In this document: positions 34,069 to 43,015 of the stretch, in pieces | Layout of the letters: the number at the start of each line of letters is the position of its first letter | Position numbering within the stretch: position 1 is the stretch's first letter | From: Treponema sp. | Lineage (GTDB): Bacteria; Spirochaetota; Spirochaetia; Treponematales; Breznakiellaceae | DNA length: 53,852 bases | Direction: 5' to 3' | NCBI GenBank assembly: GCA_031260245.1 | Contig: JAIRKH010000001.1 | Location: 1-53,852 of the forward strand | Notes under the pieces: generated by a model | Told to the model about the DNA's origin: nothing | What the model saw: the letters and a program-made list of their open reading frames with translations, nothing else | Database searches by the model: none | Program-made: the position numbers and the translations under genes

Positions 34069-34719
34069 TTAAGGGCGGGAAAGCAGAACGTCTACCGCGG
34101 AGCTTGAGCCTATACGGGAACAGCCCGCGGCGAGAAAGGCGATGAAAGACTCTTTTGTTCGTATACCGCCCGCCGCCTTGATTTTCACATCCCGCCCTAT
34201 ATGTTTCTTGAACAGAGCGATGTCGTCAAGCGCCGCGCCCGCGCTTCCAAAGCCCGTTGACGTCTTGATGTAGTCCGCGCCCGCGTTCGCAACAGTTATG
34301 CAGAGACCCTTCTTTTCCTCCTGCGTGAGATAGCAAGTTTCCACAATCGCCTTGAGAATCCTCTCTCCGCAGATACGCTTCAGAGCGGCGATTTCCCGTT
34401 CAACCGCGAGAAAGTCGTTGTTTTTCACAGCCCCGATATTGATAACCATGTCTATTTCAGAAGCTCCGTCCGCCAAAGCCTCTTCCGTTTCTCTTTCCTT
34501 TGCGCTTAAAACGCTGTATCCCAAGGGAAACCCGACGACGGCGCATAGGTTTAGCGCGGGAAACGCCGCGGCGGCCTGTCTGACATAACTCGGCGGAATA
34601 CAAGCAGACGCCGTCTTGTAGACAAGAGCCTCGCCGCAGACCTTTTCAATTTCAAGCCATGAGGCGGACGCCTTGAGCAAGGTGTGGTCAACGCGCCTCA
34701 AAATCTCTTCATTAGTCAC
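34069..34719 (-). CDS. deoC: Deoxyribose-phosphate aldolase
   Basis: About 216 residues, class I aldolase splitting deoxyribose-5-phosphate to acetaldehyde and glyceraldehyde-3-phosphate. It has VDHTLLKASA at the N-terminus, VGFPLGY, EIDMVINIGAVKNND, the Schiff-base Lys in ADYIKTSTGFGSAGA, and KIKAAGGIRT. GTG at 34719 is taken as start with AAGGAA about nine bases upstream. The open frame extends to a TTG inside the fmt stop region. It is last in the def-fmt-deoC run. Confidence 0.93.
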   Translation of the reverse strand: MTNEEILRRVDHTLLKASASWLEIEKVCGEALVYKTASACIPPSYVRQAAAAFPALNLCAVVGFPLGYSVLSAKERETEEALADGASEIDMVINIGAVKNNDFLAVEREIAALKRICGERILKAIVETCYLTQEEKKGLCITVANAGADYIKTSTGFGSAGAALDDIALFKKHIGRDVKIKAAGGIRTKESFIAFLAAGCSRIGSSSAVDVLLSRP

Positions 34720-34735
34720 AGAAATAAATTCCTTA

Positions 34736-35677
34736 CTAGATTTCAAACCGCGTTTCCAAGAAATCCCTTGCGCCGTTCAAGAAGGATCGCCAGTCAAGAG
34801 CTTTCTTCGTTTCAAGTTGCAACCGCGTTATCGCGAGGAGACCCTTACCAGTATTGACAAGGATACCGTCTCGTTTGTCCGCGCGGAGAATGAACCCTGG
34901 CGCGCCTAACGCCTCCGTTTCTAAAGAGCGGGCTTCCAGAATGAAAAGCCGCGCTCCATTATGCCGCGTCCAAGCCATGGGGCGGGGATTAAAGGCGCGG
35001 ACGCGAGCGTCAAGGACCCGCGCGCTCATCGTCCAATCCACGCGGGCGTCTTCCTTTGTGAAGGCGCGGCAAAAAGTAGCGTCCGCGGCGTCTTGAGACG
35101 TATAGGTTATAGAACCGGTCCCAATACCCACAAGCGCCCTTTCCAGCAAGTCCGCGGCTTTTTGCGCCATGATTTCGCTTAAACTCGCAGTGTTTTCTCG
35201 TCCTGTGAGGAACATTTTCTCTTGGAGAATAATATCGCCGCTATCCATTTCCCGCGCCAGGCGTTGGATACTGATACCAGTTTCCGCGTCCATGTTGAGA
35301 ATAGCCGTTTGGATGGGACTGGCGCCGCGGTATTTAGGCAAAAGGCTTGGATGGACGTTGATACCCCCAAGCGGGAAAAGTCCTAGGAACTTGGGACCGA
35401 ATATACGCCCATAAGCGAAGGACACGAGCAAGTCTGGGCGCAAGACGCCGACAGCCTCACGCGCGGACGCGTCAAGTTTTTCCAGCTTGAGAATAGGCGC
35501 GCCTAATCGAGAAGCGGTTTTACCCACGTCGGTCGCTGATAGTCGGCGACCTTTACCATTAGGAGCGTCTGGGTTTGTCAAGACGCCTACAAGCTCGCAG
35601 ACGTTATTCGAGAGGCTAAAGACTCGCTCAAGCGCGGGAACCGCAATAGACGGATTTCCCGCAAACAAAACGCGCAT
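34736..35677 (-). CDS. fmt: Methionyl-tRNA formyltransferase
   Basis: 313 residues, full length. It formylates initiator Met-tRNA with 10-formyl-THF. The signature is INVHPSLLPKYRGASPI, with the catalytic Asn and His; the Asp is in LAREMDSGDIIL. The C-terminal OB-like domain begins near 210. It starts within the stop codon of def (TAATG), so the deformylase and the formyltransferase are translationally coupled, the usual def-fmt pair. Confidence 0.96.
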   Translation of the reverse strand: MRVLFAGNPSIAVPALERVFSLSNNVCELVGVLTNPDAPNGKGRRLSATDVGKTASRLGAPILKLEKLDASAREAVGVLRPDLLVSFAYGRIFGPKFLGLFPLGGINVHPSLLPKYRGASPIQTAILNMDAETGISIQRLAREMDSGDIILQEKMFLTGRENTASLSEIMAQKAADLLERALVGIGTGSITYTSQDAADATFCRAFTKEDARVDWTMSARVLDARVRAFNPRPMAWTRHNGARLFILEARSLETEALGAPGFILRADKRDGILVNTGKGLLAITRLQLETKKALDWRSFLNGARDFLETRFEI

Positions 35678-36156
35678 TACCGCCTCCTTTTATATTTGGC
35701 GACGACCCTATTTCGTTTTGGTTCTGATAGTCTATCTATAAAGAGAACGCCCTCCAAATGATCGTATTCATGCAAGACGGCCCGCGCCAGAATACCGCTT
35801 GTCTCCAGCGTAAAAGCGCGTCCCTTTTCATTCCACGCCTGTAGTTTGACCTTTTCGGGTCTGACGACATCCGCCCACACGCCGGGGATTGATAAGCAAC
35901 CTTCTTCATATTTAGACGTTTGTTCAGAAGTCTCCAGAATGGACGGATTAATGAACACGCGCGGTTCGTCCCCCGTCACGTGAGTCACAAAAATCCTCTC
36001 CATGACGCCGACCTGCGGGCCGGCAAGCCCAATACCCTTGCCTTTGTGCATGAGGTCTATGAGTTGATCCGCGAGCCTCGCGGTTTCCGCGGTTATGTTC
36101 TTGACAGGAACGGCTTTTTGTTTAAGCGCTTCATTCCCCAATAATAGAATTTCCAT
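35677..36156 (-). CDS. def: Peptide deformylase
   Basis: 159 residues. It removes the formyl group from nascent proteins. The three motifs are intact: GIGLAGPQVG, EGCLSIPG (metal Cys) and LHEYDHLEG (HExxH). The promoter is unusually close and no ribosome-binding site is present, so the operon mRNA is probably leaderless. Confidence 0.97.
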   Translation of the reverse strand: MEILLLGNEALKQKAVPVKNITAETARLADQLIDLMHKGKGIGLAGPQVGVMERIFVTHVTGDEPRVFINPSILETSEQTSKYEEGCLSIPGVWADVVRPEKVKLQAWNEKGRAFTLETSGILARAVLHEYDHLEGVLFIDRLSEPKRNRVVAKYKRRR

Positions 36157-36162
36157 GTTTAT

Positions 36163-36191
36163 ATAATATACAAAAAAGCGGGTAATCTCAA
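36163..36191 (-). promoter_or_regulatory. def-fmt-deoC promoter (leaderless type)
   Basis: On the minus strand TTGAGA (36191-36186), 17-bp spacer, TATTAT (36168-36163), then six bases to the ATG at 36156. Confidence 0.65.
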
Positions 36192-36530
36192 TACCGCCTC
36201 GCTAATATCCGCCTTTTCGTAGCGATTCCAGTAAAGCGTCGATACTGATTATTATATCGCGTATCCTGCAAGGATGGCTATTCCCAAAGTGTCTGGACCC
36301 CTCGCCCACGCCCTCGGTGTCAGACACTTTGGGTGCCAGACACCGCTCTGTCAACGCCCCGTCCATAGCTTGCCGTCGTAATATATTGGCAATCTCTTAT
36401 ACTTCCTTAATAAGCCTTACGGGAAAAGCGGCGGGAACGATAAAGCGCTCCTTTAAAACGGCTGTGCGAGGCGAAACCCGATACGTTTATGAAAATGCGG
36501 TCGATTCTCCCTTTAGACAGTCGGTTCAGT
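36192..36530. other. Non-coding spacer upstream of the def operon
   Basis: No convincing gene. A 74-codon plus-strand frame (36317-36541) has no ribosome-binding site and no recognisable similarity. The left part contains a repeat cluster (next entry). Confidence 0.4.
36283..36345. repeat. 13-bp inverted repeat with GTGTCTG cores
   Basis: CCCAAAGTGTCTG (36283-36295) is exactly repeated in reverse as CAGACACTTTGGG (36321-36333). CGGTGTC (36315-36321) can also pair with GACACCG (36339-36345). The core matches the 31.6-kb repeats. Confidence 0.65.
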
Positions 36531-37754
36531 TCACCATTTAAGCTTTGACAGGGACGCGTTAGCCGCTGTTTTTACTTTTTCGGAATAGTCGAGATAGTCC
36601 CGAATACGGAGCAGGTCGTCAAAGGCAAGCTTGTCGCCGATTTCGCCTAAAGCGCGGACAAAGGCGATAACGATGTCTTCGTCGTGAGGGATTTTCTGTT
36701 CAACTTTGGAGTTGATCAATCCTAGTTGTAAGGCGAGGGTTTTTGCCGCGTCTGCGGTTCCCATAGCGCCCAGAAGGTTTATAGTATCTATGAATTGGGT
36801 TTTTGTTGCGGACGCATTCACATAATCGGTCTGCACACGGTAGAAGCGCTTGACGGCTATGTCGGACGCCCGTACCCACTTTAGGTCGGTCAAGACCTGG
36901 GCAGACTGGTAGCGTAAATCGTCAATATTACTTCGTGTATCGTCAAAACCGGCTTCCAAAGCCGCTTGCGCCAGTTCGCCTTTGTCAAAATCAGTCAGTT
37001 TCTTGCTTTCCATGCCTAGCCGAAAGGCGATGAGTTTCTCTGATGGTAGAGCCGCGGATTCTGTTGCGGGATTTGTTTGGACGACGTCCAGTAAAAATTG
37101 CTTGAAGTCTCCCGGTATTTCGTTCAGGCTCGCGTTCGCGGTTTGCAAGATTTCTTCAGGATAAGAAAGGGAAAGCGTCGAAAATAATACCAAATACGAC
37201 GACGCGTCTCCAATCTTGCCAATAGCGGCGACAGCCGCTTGAATTACCGGATAATTAACGGCCATGTCGGAACTAAACACGGCGTTTTGATTCGCAGCGT
37301 TCTGATTCGCAAGGAATTGATTCAAATTATCCACGATTTTCGCGTTTCCTTTGCCCAAATCCCCCAGCGCGTTGAGGATTTCCACCCGCGCCAAAACATC
37401 TTCGTATACGGAAAATAAATCCCACAGCGTTTCAGACGAATCCTTATCGCCAAATTCAGCCGCTCCTTTGGACGCGACGTTTATGAGGTTTATCATGTCC
37501 GGGTCGTCTTTCATAATCTCCCCGTTCCAAAGCGCGTAATTAAGGGCGAAACCGCAAAGACGTCCCATGAACTCCTCGGAGCGCTCGTCGAGCGCCGCGT
37601 CGCGCAATACTCGTACCTTACCCATTGAATCAGCCTTCACAAAACTTCGCTCATAGGACATGAGTATTGAATCTTGAGCCGCCAAGTGATAACTTAAGAG
37701 ATAAAAGGCAAAAAACAAAATTCCTTTTTTCCCTTTCTTATAGATACAATGCAT
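36531..37754 (-). CDS. Secreted HEAT-like repeat protein
   Basis: 407 residues with an N-terminal signal (GILFFAFYLLSYHLAAQ). The rest is all-helical with HEAT-like units (ARVEILNALGDLGKGN, QAAVAAIGKIGDASS, DTINLLGAMGTADAAK, AFVRALGEIGDKLAFDDLL). It is probably a periplasmic scaffold. It resembles the HEAT-like protein at the right end of the window in length, signal and repeat style. AAGGAGG lies seven bases before the ATG. A run NQNAANQNA is a small internal repeat. Function unknown. Confidence 0.72.
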   Translation of the reverse strand: MHCIYKKGKKGILFFAFYLLSYHLAAQDSILMSYERSFVKADSMGKVRVLRDAALDERSEEFMGRLCGFALNYALWNGEIMKDDPDMINLINVASKGAAEFGDKDSSETLWDLFSVYEDVLARVEILNALGDLGKGNAKIVDNLNQFLANQNAANQNAVFSSDMAVNYPVIQAAVAAIGKIGDASSYLVLFSTLSLSYPEEILQTANASLNEIPGDFKQFLLDVVQTNPATESAALPSEKLIAFRLGMESKKLTDFDKGELAQAALEAGFDDTRSNIDDLRYQSAQVLTDLKWVRASDIAVKRFYRVQTDYVNASATKTQFIDTINLLGAMGTADAAKTLALQLGLINSKVEQKIPHDEDIVIAFVRALGEIGDKLAFDDLLRIRDYLDYSEKVKTAANASLSKLKW

Positions 37755-37835
37755 CTTTCCGCCTCCTTATATAAATACGTCTATAACGTCTCTGAATTAT
37801 ATTGAAATATTTTTTTTAATATTGCAATATGAATT

Positions 37836-38462
37836 ATGGTGAATATCATAGAAGCTCTCGTCTTATACGCGCTTCTTTTCTTTCCCCGCTACGCGGGAAC
37901 TCCCGCGTCTATTCCGTTCTCCGTCGGGCGGGAGTTGTCCCGCGCCTTTATCTACAACACACCCGCTTTTCTCCTCGTCTTTTACCTGTTAAATGGGAAT
38001 AGGTTCCGTAATAAATCGGAAAATATCGTTTCTCTACGCCATGGCTTACGGTCTTTTTTGACCTTCTCCATTGTCTTGCCTGTTCTGAGCTTGATTTCAG
38101 TCTGCGCGTCCGCCGCGTCTGGCTTTTTCTCCCCCGCGGCTCCAAGCCCTGCGTTGGAGAAGCCGAGCGACGCCGCGGGATGGCTCGTCCTCACTGTCGC
38201 CTGTTTAACCACAGGGTTACTCGAAGAAACCTTCTTCCGCGTCTATCTCCCGAAACGTTTCTCAAGCGCGGGCGCGCCTTTGAGCTTTCTGCTCTCAACC
38301 GCGCTCTTCGCTTTGTCCCACCTTTACGAAGGTCCCTGGGGTATGGCTAACGCCTTTCTAGCGGGGCTTTTCCTTTGCGTCGTATTCGCCAAGACAAAGA
38401 ACCTCGCTGGCGTCGCCGCGGCGCACGGCGTTTATAACTTGCTCGTCTACGCGGCGAGTTAG
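37836..38462 (+). CDS. CPBP intramembrane metalloprotease
   Basis: 208 residues with about six hydrophobic helices. CPBP (Rce1/CAAX-like) motifs are present: EETFFRVYL (motif 1, Glu pair and Arg), LFALSHLYEG (motif 2, His) and AAHGVYNLL (motif 3, His). Members cleave within membranes or act in bacteriocin self-protection; the substrate here is unknown. There is no Shine-Dalgarno site. A TTGAAA box sits 17 bases before CAATAT, five bases from the ATG, a weak leaderless-type promoter. Convergent with glgX (11 bp between stops). Confidence 0.82.
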   Translation: MVNIIEALVLYALLFFPRYAGTPASIPFSVGRELSRAFIYNTPAFLLVFYLLNGNRFRNKSENIVSLRHGLRSFLTFSIVLPVLSLISVCASAASGFFSPAAPSPALEKPSDAAGWLVLTVACLTTGLLEETFFRVYLPKRFSSAGAPLSFLLSTALFALSHLYEGPWGMANAFLAGLFLCVVFAKTKNLAGVAAAHGVYNLLVYAAS

Positions 38463-38473
38463 CGATTCGTCCG

Positions 38474-40633
38474 TCATTGATACAATGCCGAAATAAGCGC
38501 GACCATGCTGCGGGGCTTCATAATATAAACGCCGTTTGACGGCAGGGGTCTCTCAGTTCCGGGCGTAAGTATGTCGTCGGGAGAAGGCGCCGCGGTGTCA
38601 ATGGCTTGTAACCATCTCTTCCCCTTCGGCGGTTCGCAGACCTTGAACGGCGTCTGTTGTCTCCTCGCGTTGAACATGATGAAGAAGTCGTTGTCGTCCC
38701 GGTCAGCCAAGATTTCGGCTTTGCTACCGTCAAGGCGAAACGCTAGACAGCCCTCTATCTCGTCCCACTTCGGGGTTTGCCCCTTTTCGTCAAACCAAGT
38801 TATGTCCGGCGGCGCGTTGTACTTGCCGTTGGCGCCTGTGAAGAACTCAGGCCGCATGAACCCCGGATGCCGTAGTCGAAAGGCTATCATCTCCTTGACG
38901 AAACGAAACATGCCCTTGTTCTTCGTCAGCAATCGCCAATCAAACCATGATATTTCATTGTCCTGGCAGTATGCGTTGTTGTTGCCCTGTTGCGTGCGTC
39001 CGAATTCGTCGCCTCCAAGTATCATGGGCGTTCCTAATGAAACCATGAGCGTGGCGAAGAAATTCTTGGCGAGTCGTTCTCGTATGTTTTTAACGACCGC
39101 GTCGTCTGTCGGCCCCTCGACTCCGTTGTTCGAGCTGTAGTTGTTATCCGAGCCGTCTCGGTTGTTTTCGCCGTTCTGCTCGTTGTGCTTGTAGTTGTAG
39201 GAAACTAAATCCTTGAGCGTGAATCCGTCATGACTGGTAATGAAGTTGATGGAATGAAAGGGTTTGCGCCCGTCTCTTAAGTAGAGGTCCGAACTGCCCG
39301 CTATGCGCGTCGCCAAATGCCGGGTCTCATGCGGGTCCCCGCGCCAGAACTTACGCGCCGTGTCCCGGTACTTGTCGTTCCATTCAGCCCACCTTCCGCC
39401 CGGAAACCATCCTACCTGATACGCGCCGCCCGCGTCCCAGGCCTCGGCTATTATCTTCGTGTTCCGCAATATGGGGTCTTCGGCGATGCCTTCCAAAACA
39501 GAGGCGTTCTCCATGAGCGCGCCGTGCTGATTCCGTCCCAGAATCGAGGCTAGGTCAAAACGAAACCCGTCTACATGCATCTCCACAACCCAGTAGTGTA
39601 GGCAATCAATGATGAACTTATGCCCTACCAAGTTGTTGCAATTAAACGTGTTGCCGCACCCGGAGTAGTTCTTGTAGTAGCGTTTGTTTTCGTCAAGCGT
39701 GTAATAGATGGTGTTGTCCAATCCGCGAAACGAATACGTGGGTCCGAGTTCGCTTCCCTCCGCCGTGTGGTTGAAAACCACGTCGAGAATAACTTCAAGA
39801 CCGGCTTTGTGTAATTCCCTGACCATCTCTTTGAATTCGCGCACCTGCGCTCCGGGCGTTTTGTCAGAGGCGTAGATGTTCTTCGGCGCGAAGAAGCTAA
39901 TGGTCGAATAACCCCAGTAGTTCTTCAGTCTCTCGCCTGTTCGCGGATTCATTACCGTAAGCTCGGCCTCGTTGAAGTCGTGAATCGGGAGAAACTCAAG
40001 GCTTGTAACGCCTAACTCTTTGAAGAACGGAATCTTTTCAACGACGCCCTTGAACGTCCCCGGATGTTTAACATTCGCCGATGGGTGTTTGGTAAGCCCT
40101 TTGATATGGGTTTCGTAAAGCACGCTGAAGCGAAGCGGGTAATTCAAGGGAACGTCCCCTTGCCAGTCAAACTCGTCGTCGATTACGATACAGCGGGGTT
40201 GCGTGGAGAAGTTTTCCTCGTAAGAAAAAGAGAGGTCCCGCGCCGGATCGTCCGGGTCATAGCTGAACGCCTTCTTCCAATCCCAGTAAGCGAGGTTGGT
40301 AATGGCTTTTGCGTAAGGGTCGAGGAGAGCCTTGTACTTGTTGAAACGAAAGCCTTTTTCCGGTATATACGGACCGTCCGCGCCGTAAAGGTAGAGCGCT
40401 CCCGCCTTTAGTCCCGGAACGAAACAATGCCATATATCGCCTGTGCGGTTCTTCTGCGAGGCTAGAGGAAACGTCTTGTAAGCGCTGTCGTAAGCGTCGC
40501 TTTCGTAAAGTATAAGAATTATCGCGGATGCGTTTCTTGAAAATATTGAAAAATTAACCCCCTTATCTACCCAAGAAGCCCCCAGGGGAAGAGGGGCGCC
40601 GCTTTCAATTTTTTCTATCGCCGCTAAACACAT
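38474..40633 (-). CDS. glgX: Glycogen debranching enzyme (GlgX-type, GH13)
   Basis: 719 residues, cytoplasmic. It has an N-terminal CBM48-like domain (PLGASWVDKGVNFSIFSRNA) and a GH13 barrel. The catalytic nucleophile Asp is in VDGFRFDLASILG, the acid/base Glu in TKIIAEAWDAGG and the transition-state Asp in NFITSHDGFTLKDL. GlgX/isoamylase-type enzymes hydrolyse alpha-1,6 branches of limit dextrins during glycogen breakdown. No other glg gene is nearby. The ATG at 40633 follows an extended -10 element closely and lacks a ribosome-binding site. Confidence 0.94.
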   Translation of the reverse strand: MCLAAIEKIESGAPLPLGASWVDKGVNFSIFSRNASAIILILYESDAYDSAYKTFPLASQKNRTGDIWHCFVPGLKAGALYLYGADGPYIPEKGFRFNKYKALLDPYAKAITNLAYWDWKKAFSYDPDDPARDLSFSYEENFSTQPRCIVIDDEFDWQGDVPLNYPLRFSVLYETHIKGLTKHPSANVKHPGTFKGVVEKIPFFKELGVTSLEFLPIHDFNEAELTVMNPRTGERLKNYWGYSTISFFAPKNIYASDKTPGAQVREFKEMVRELHKAGLEVILDVVFNHTAEGSELGPTYSFRGLDNTIYYTLDENKRYYKNYSGCGNTFNCNNLVGHKFIIDCLHYWVVEMHVDGFRFDLASILGRNQHGALMENASVLEGIAEDPILRNTKIIAEAWDAGGAYQVGWFPGGRWAEWNDKYRDTARKFWRGDPHETRHLATRIAGSSDLYLRDGRKPFHSINFITSHDGFTLKDLVSYNYKHNEQNGENNRDGSDNNYSSNNGVEGPTDDAVVKNIRERLAKNFFATLMVSLGTPMILGGDEFGRTQQGNNNAYCQDNEISWFDWRLLTKNKGMFRFVKEMIAFRLRHPGFMRPEFFTGANGKYNAPPDITWFDEKGQTPKWDEIEGCLAFRLDGSKAEILADRDDNDFFIMFNARRQQTPFKVCEPPKGKRWLQAIDTAAPSPDDILTPGTERPLPSNGVYIMKPRSMVALISALYQ

Positions 40634-40640
40634 ATAATTT

Positions 40641-40649
40641 ATTATATCA
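40641..40649 (-). promoter_or_regulatory. Extended -10 promoter of glgX
   Basis: On the minus strand TGA-TATAAT (extended -10), then seven bases to the ATG at 40633. No convincing -35. Confidence 0.5.
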
Positions 40650-40700
40650 TAAAAACGCTCTCTATTCTATAGTAAAGATTATATTTTTTGTGTAAGAGAC

Positions 40701-40729
40701 TTGAATTTCTTCGGCGTATTCTTTATAAT
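40701..40729 (+). promoter_or_regulatory. livK operon promoter
   Basis: TTGAAT (40701-40706), 17-bp spacer, perfect TATAAT (40724-40729). A leader of about 65 nt ends in AAGGAG before the ATG. Confidence 0.75.
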
Positions 40730-40799
40730 AATGTAAAAGTAATCTTAGAAAAGATTCTACTTCTATGAATAACGACGGTCTTAATTAAAGGAGAAAACT

Positions 40800-41972
40800 A
40801 TGAATTTCTTGAAGAGAGGCGTTACGCTTTTTGGAATTGCGGCGATTGTCGCTGTGTTCGCCGCCTGCGGCGGGCAGAAGACGCAAACTATCAAAATTGG
40901 ATTCAATATTCCATTGACGGGCGATTCCCCTAAAATAGGAGAAAGCGCAAAGAACGCGGGCGAGCTTATCAAAAAAGAGATAAACGCGGGCGACGGTCTC
41001 GACGTCAACGGCAAGAAATACCAGATCGAATTCGTCTATGTTGATAACGAGTTGAAGCCTGAATCCGCGATCCAAGCGGCTTACCGTTTGATAGAGCAAG
41101 AGCGCGTGCTCGCGGTAGTGGGGCCCGCAGGTTCGGGGCGCGCCATTCCCGCGGGACAGGTAAACAACGAGAGCAAGACGCCTATGGTTTCTCCCTGGGC
41201 GACGAATCCGGCGGTAACTAAAGACAGACCTTACGTGTTCCGCGCCTGTATTCTCGATCCGGTGCAGGCGCCCGCCGCGGTCAGCTTCGTCAAGGAACAG
41301 TTCCCGGCTATCGCAAATATAGCGGTACTTTATAACCTCGAAGACGATTATTCCAAGACACTGGCCGAATTGTTCCGCGACAACTGGGCGGCGACCGGTG
41401 GAACGATCGCGGCTTTTGACAGTTTCGGACAGAAAGACCAAAATTTTTCTGTTCAGTTGACCCGCATCGTCAATTCTAATGCGGAATTGCTTTATTTACC
41501 CGACTATTATAACCACATCGCTCTCATCGTTCCGCAGGCGAAGAGTCTGGGCTGGGGCGAAAAACCGATTCTGGGGAGCGACTCATGGGGCTCGGCCGAC
41601 TTGTGGACGTTGAGCAAAGGCTCGGTCGCTGGTTACTACTTCACCGATCACTTCGCGGCGGCCGGCGCGACTGGTTACGTGAAGGAATTCATCGACAAAT
41701 ACCAGGCGGAATTCGGAGAGTCCCCAGACAGCGTCGCCGCTCTCTCTTACGACTCCGCAAACATCATCCTCAAAGCTATCCAGAACGCGGGCTTAACCGG
41801 CGATTTGCAGAAGGACCGAGACGCAATAAAGGACGCCATCGCCGCGTTGAGGGATTATCCGGGCGTTACCGGCGTGATGACGTTCAACACGGAGGGGGAC
41901 CCTGACAAACCCGCGGTCGTGGTCCAGATTACGGAAGATGGGAGTTTCGCGTATATTGATAGCTTGAAGTAG
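40800..41972 (+). CDS. livK: Branched-chain amino-acid ABC transporter, substrate-binding lipoprotein
   Basis: 390 residues. It has a lipoprotein signal (lipobox VFAAC, residues about 18-22) then a type I periplasmic-binding-protein fold (IKIGFNIPLTGDSPKIG, VLAVVGPAGSGRAIPAG, KTPMVSPWATNPAVT, NIAVLYNLEDDYSKT, VAALSYDSANIILKAI), as in LivJ/LivK. It binds Leu/Ile/Val or a related amino acid outside the membrane. The site AAGGAG is nine bases upstream of the ATG. It is first in livK-livH-livM. Confidence 0.9.
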   Translation: MNFLKRGVTLFGIAAIVAVFAACGGQKTQTIKIGFNIPLTGDSPKIGESAKNAGELIKKEINAGDGLDVNGKKYQIEFVYVDNELKPESAIQAAYRLIEQERVLAVVGPAGSGRAIPAGQVNNESKTPMVSPWATNPAVTKDRPYVFRACILDPVQAPAAVSFVKEQFPAIANIAVLYNLEDDYSKTLAELFRDNWAATGGTIAAFDSFGQKDQNFSVQLTRIVNSNAELLYLPDYYNHIALIVPQAKSLGWGEKPILGSDSWGSADLWTLSKGSVAGYYFTDHFAAAGATGYVKEFIDKYQAEFGESPDSVAALSYDSANIILKAIQNAGLTGDLQKDRDAIKDAIAALRDYPGVTGVMTFNTEGDPDKPAVVVQITEDGSFAYIDSLK

Positions 41973-42029
41973 GAGGTTTAAGAAGGGATTGGGGAATGAA
42001 GAGCGTTTTTAGCCTCCCCTTCAAGCGAA

Positions 42030-42932
42030 ATGTTACTACAAAACATATTCAACGCGCTCCAATGGGGCAGTTTCTATTCAATGATAGCCCTGGGTTACTG
42101 CTTGGTTTACGGGGTTTTACGTCTTATCAACTTCGCGCACGGCGATATATTCATGTCCGCGTGTTACTTTGCGTTTTTTATCGCGACCGCGCTCGGCGGT
42201 TTCATTACACGTAACGGGGCGCTTCTGTTTGCGCTGACGCTTGTTTTCACTATGTTTGTAACGAGTCTGCTTGGCGTTTTCATCGAAAGAGTCGCCTACA
42301 GACCTCTGCGACAGAAAGGGGCGAATCGTCTCTACGTGGTCATTACCGCGCTAATGGTGGGTTTCATTCTGGAAAACGGCAACCTAGCGGCGCTTGGAGC
42401 GAGCGCGCGGCGTTTTCCAGACGTTATTCAAGAACATATCTGGAAATTCGGACCCGTCACGATCACGAATCTAAAACTCATGGTCGTCATAGCGGCGTTT
42501 ACGGTTTTTGGCGTCTTGCAATTCATTGTGAAAAAAACTGTGTTGGGAATGTCTATGCGGGCGATTTCTTACGATAAATTCGCCATTCCCTTGATGGGCA
42601 TACCGGTCAACCGCGTGATTGTATTCACCTTCGCGCTCGGCTCCGCGCTTGCGGCGGTCGCGGGCATCCTTTTTGGTATGTCCTATCCTGTGCTTGACCC
42701 ATACATGGGCATGATTATCGGCTGGAAAGCCTTCATCGCCGCGGTCGTCGGCGGCATCGGCGAGATAAGCGGCGCGTTCATCGGCGGTTTCATACTCGGT
42801 TTCATAGAAATCTTCATCGCCGCTTTCTTCCCGTCCAGTTTCAAGGACCTCGTTTCCTTCATGATTTTGCTCGCTATCCTGGTACTCAAACCAACGGGTT
42901 TCTTCGGTACGGCAAGAACGAATAAAATATAG
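42030..42932 (+). CDS. livH: Branched-chain amino-acid ABC permease LivH
   Basis: 300 residues, about eight TM helices. LivH blocks: GSFYSMIALGYCLVYGVLRL, INFAHGDIFM, ERVAYRPLR, GMSMRAISYDKFAIPLMGI and GKAFIAAVVGGIGEISGAFI-like WKAFIAAVVGGIGEI near the C-terminus. The ATG at 42030 has no ribosome-binding site. A different-frame ATG at 41996 has a purine-rich stretch before it, so translation may be coupled or the start region may hold an error. Confidence 0.9.
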   Translation: MLLQNIFNALQWGSFYSMIALGYCLVYGVLRLINFAHGDIFMSACYFAFFIATALGGFITRNGALLFALTLVFTMFVTSLLGVFIERVAYRPLRQKGANRLYVVITALMVGFILENGNLAALGASARRFPDVIQEHIWKFGPVTITNLKLMVVIAAFTVFGVLQFIVKKTVLGMSMRAISYDKFAIPLMGIPVNRVIVFTFALGSALAAVAGILFGMSYPVLDPYMGMIIGWKAFIAAVVGGIGEISGAFIGGFILGFIEIFIAAFFPSSFKDLVSFMILLAILVLKPTGFFGTARTNKI

Positions 42933-43015
42933 GAGGATAGGGAGGATGTCGGCGGCGAGCGGAACTTGGCGTTTTCAAGCGACGTTTGCCGACGGAAACT
43001 TCGCTCTCAATAAAC

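Noticed and set aside
36317-36541. A 74-codon plus-strand frame in the spacer
   Set aside because: No ribosome-binding site, overlaps the repeat cluster and the HEAT gene end, and shows no recognisable family.
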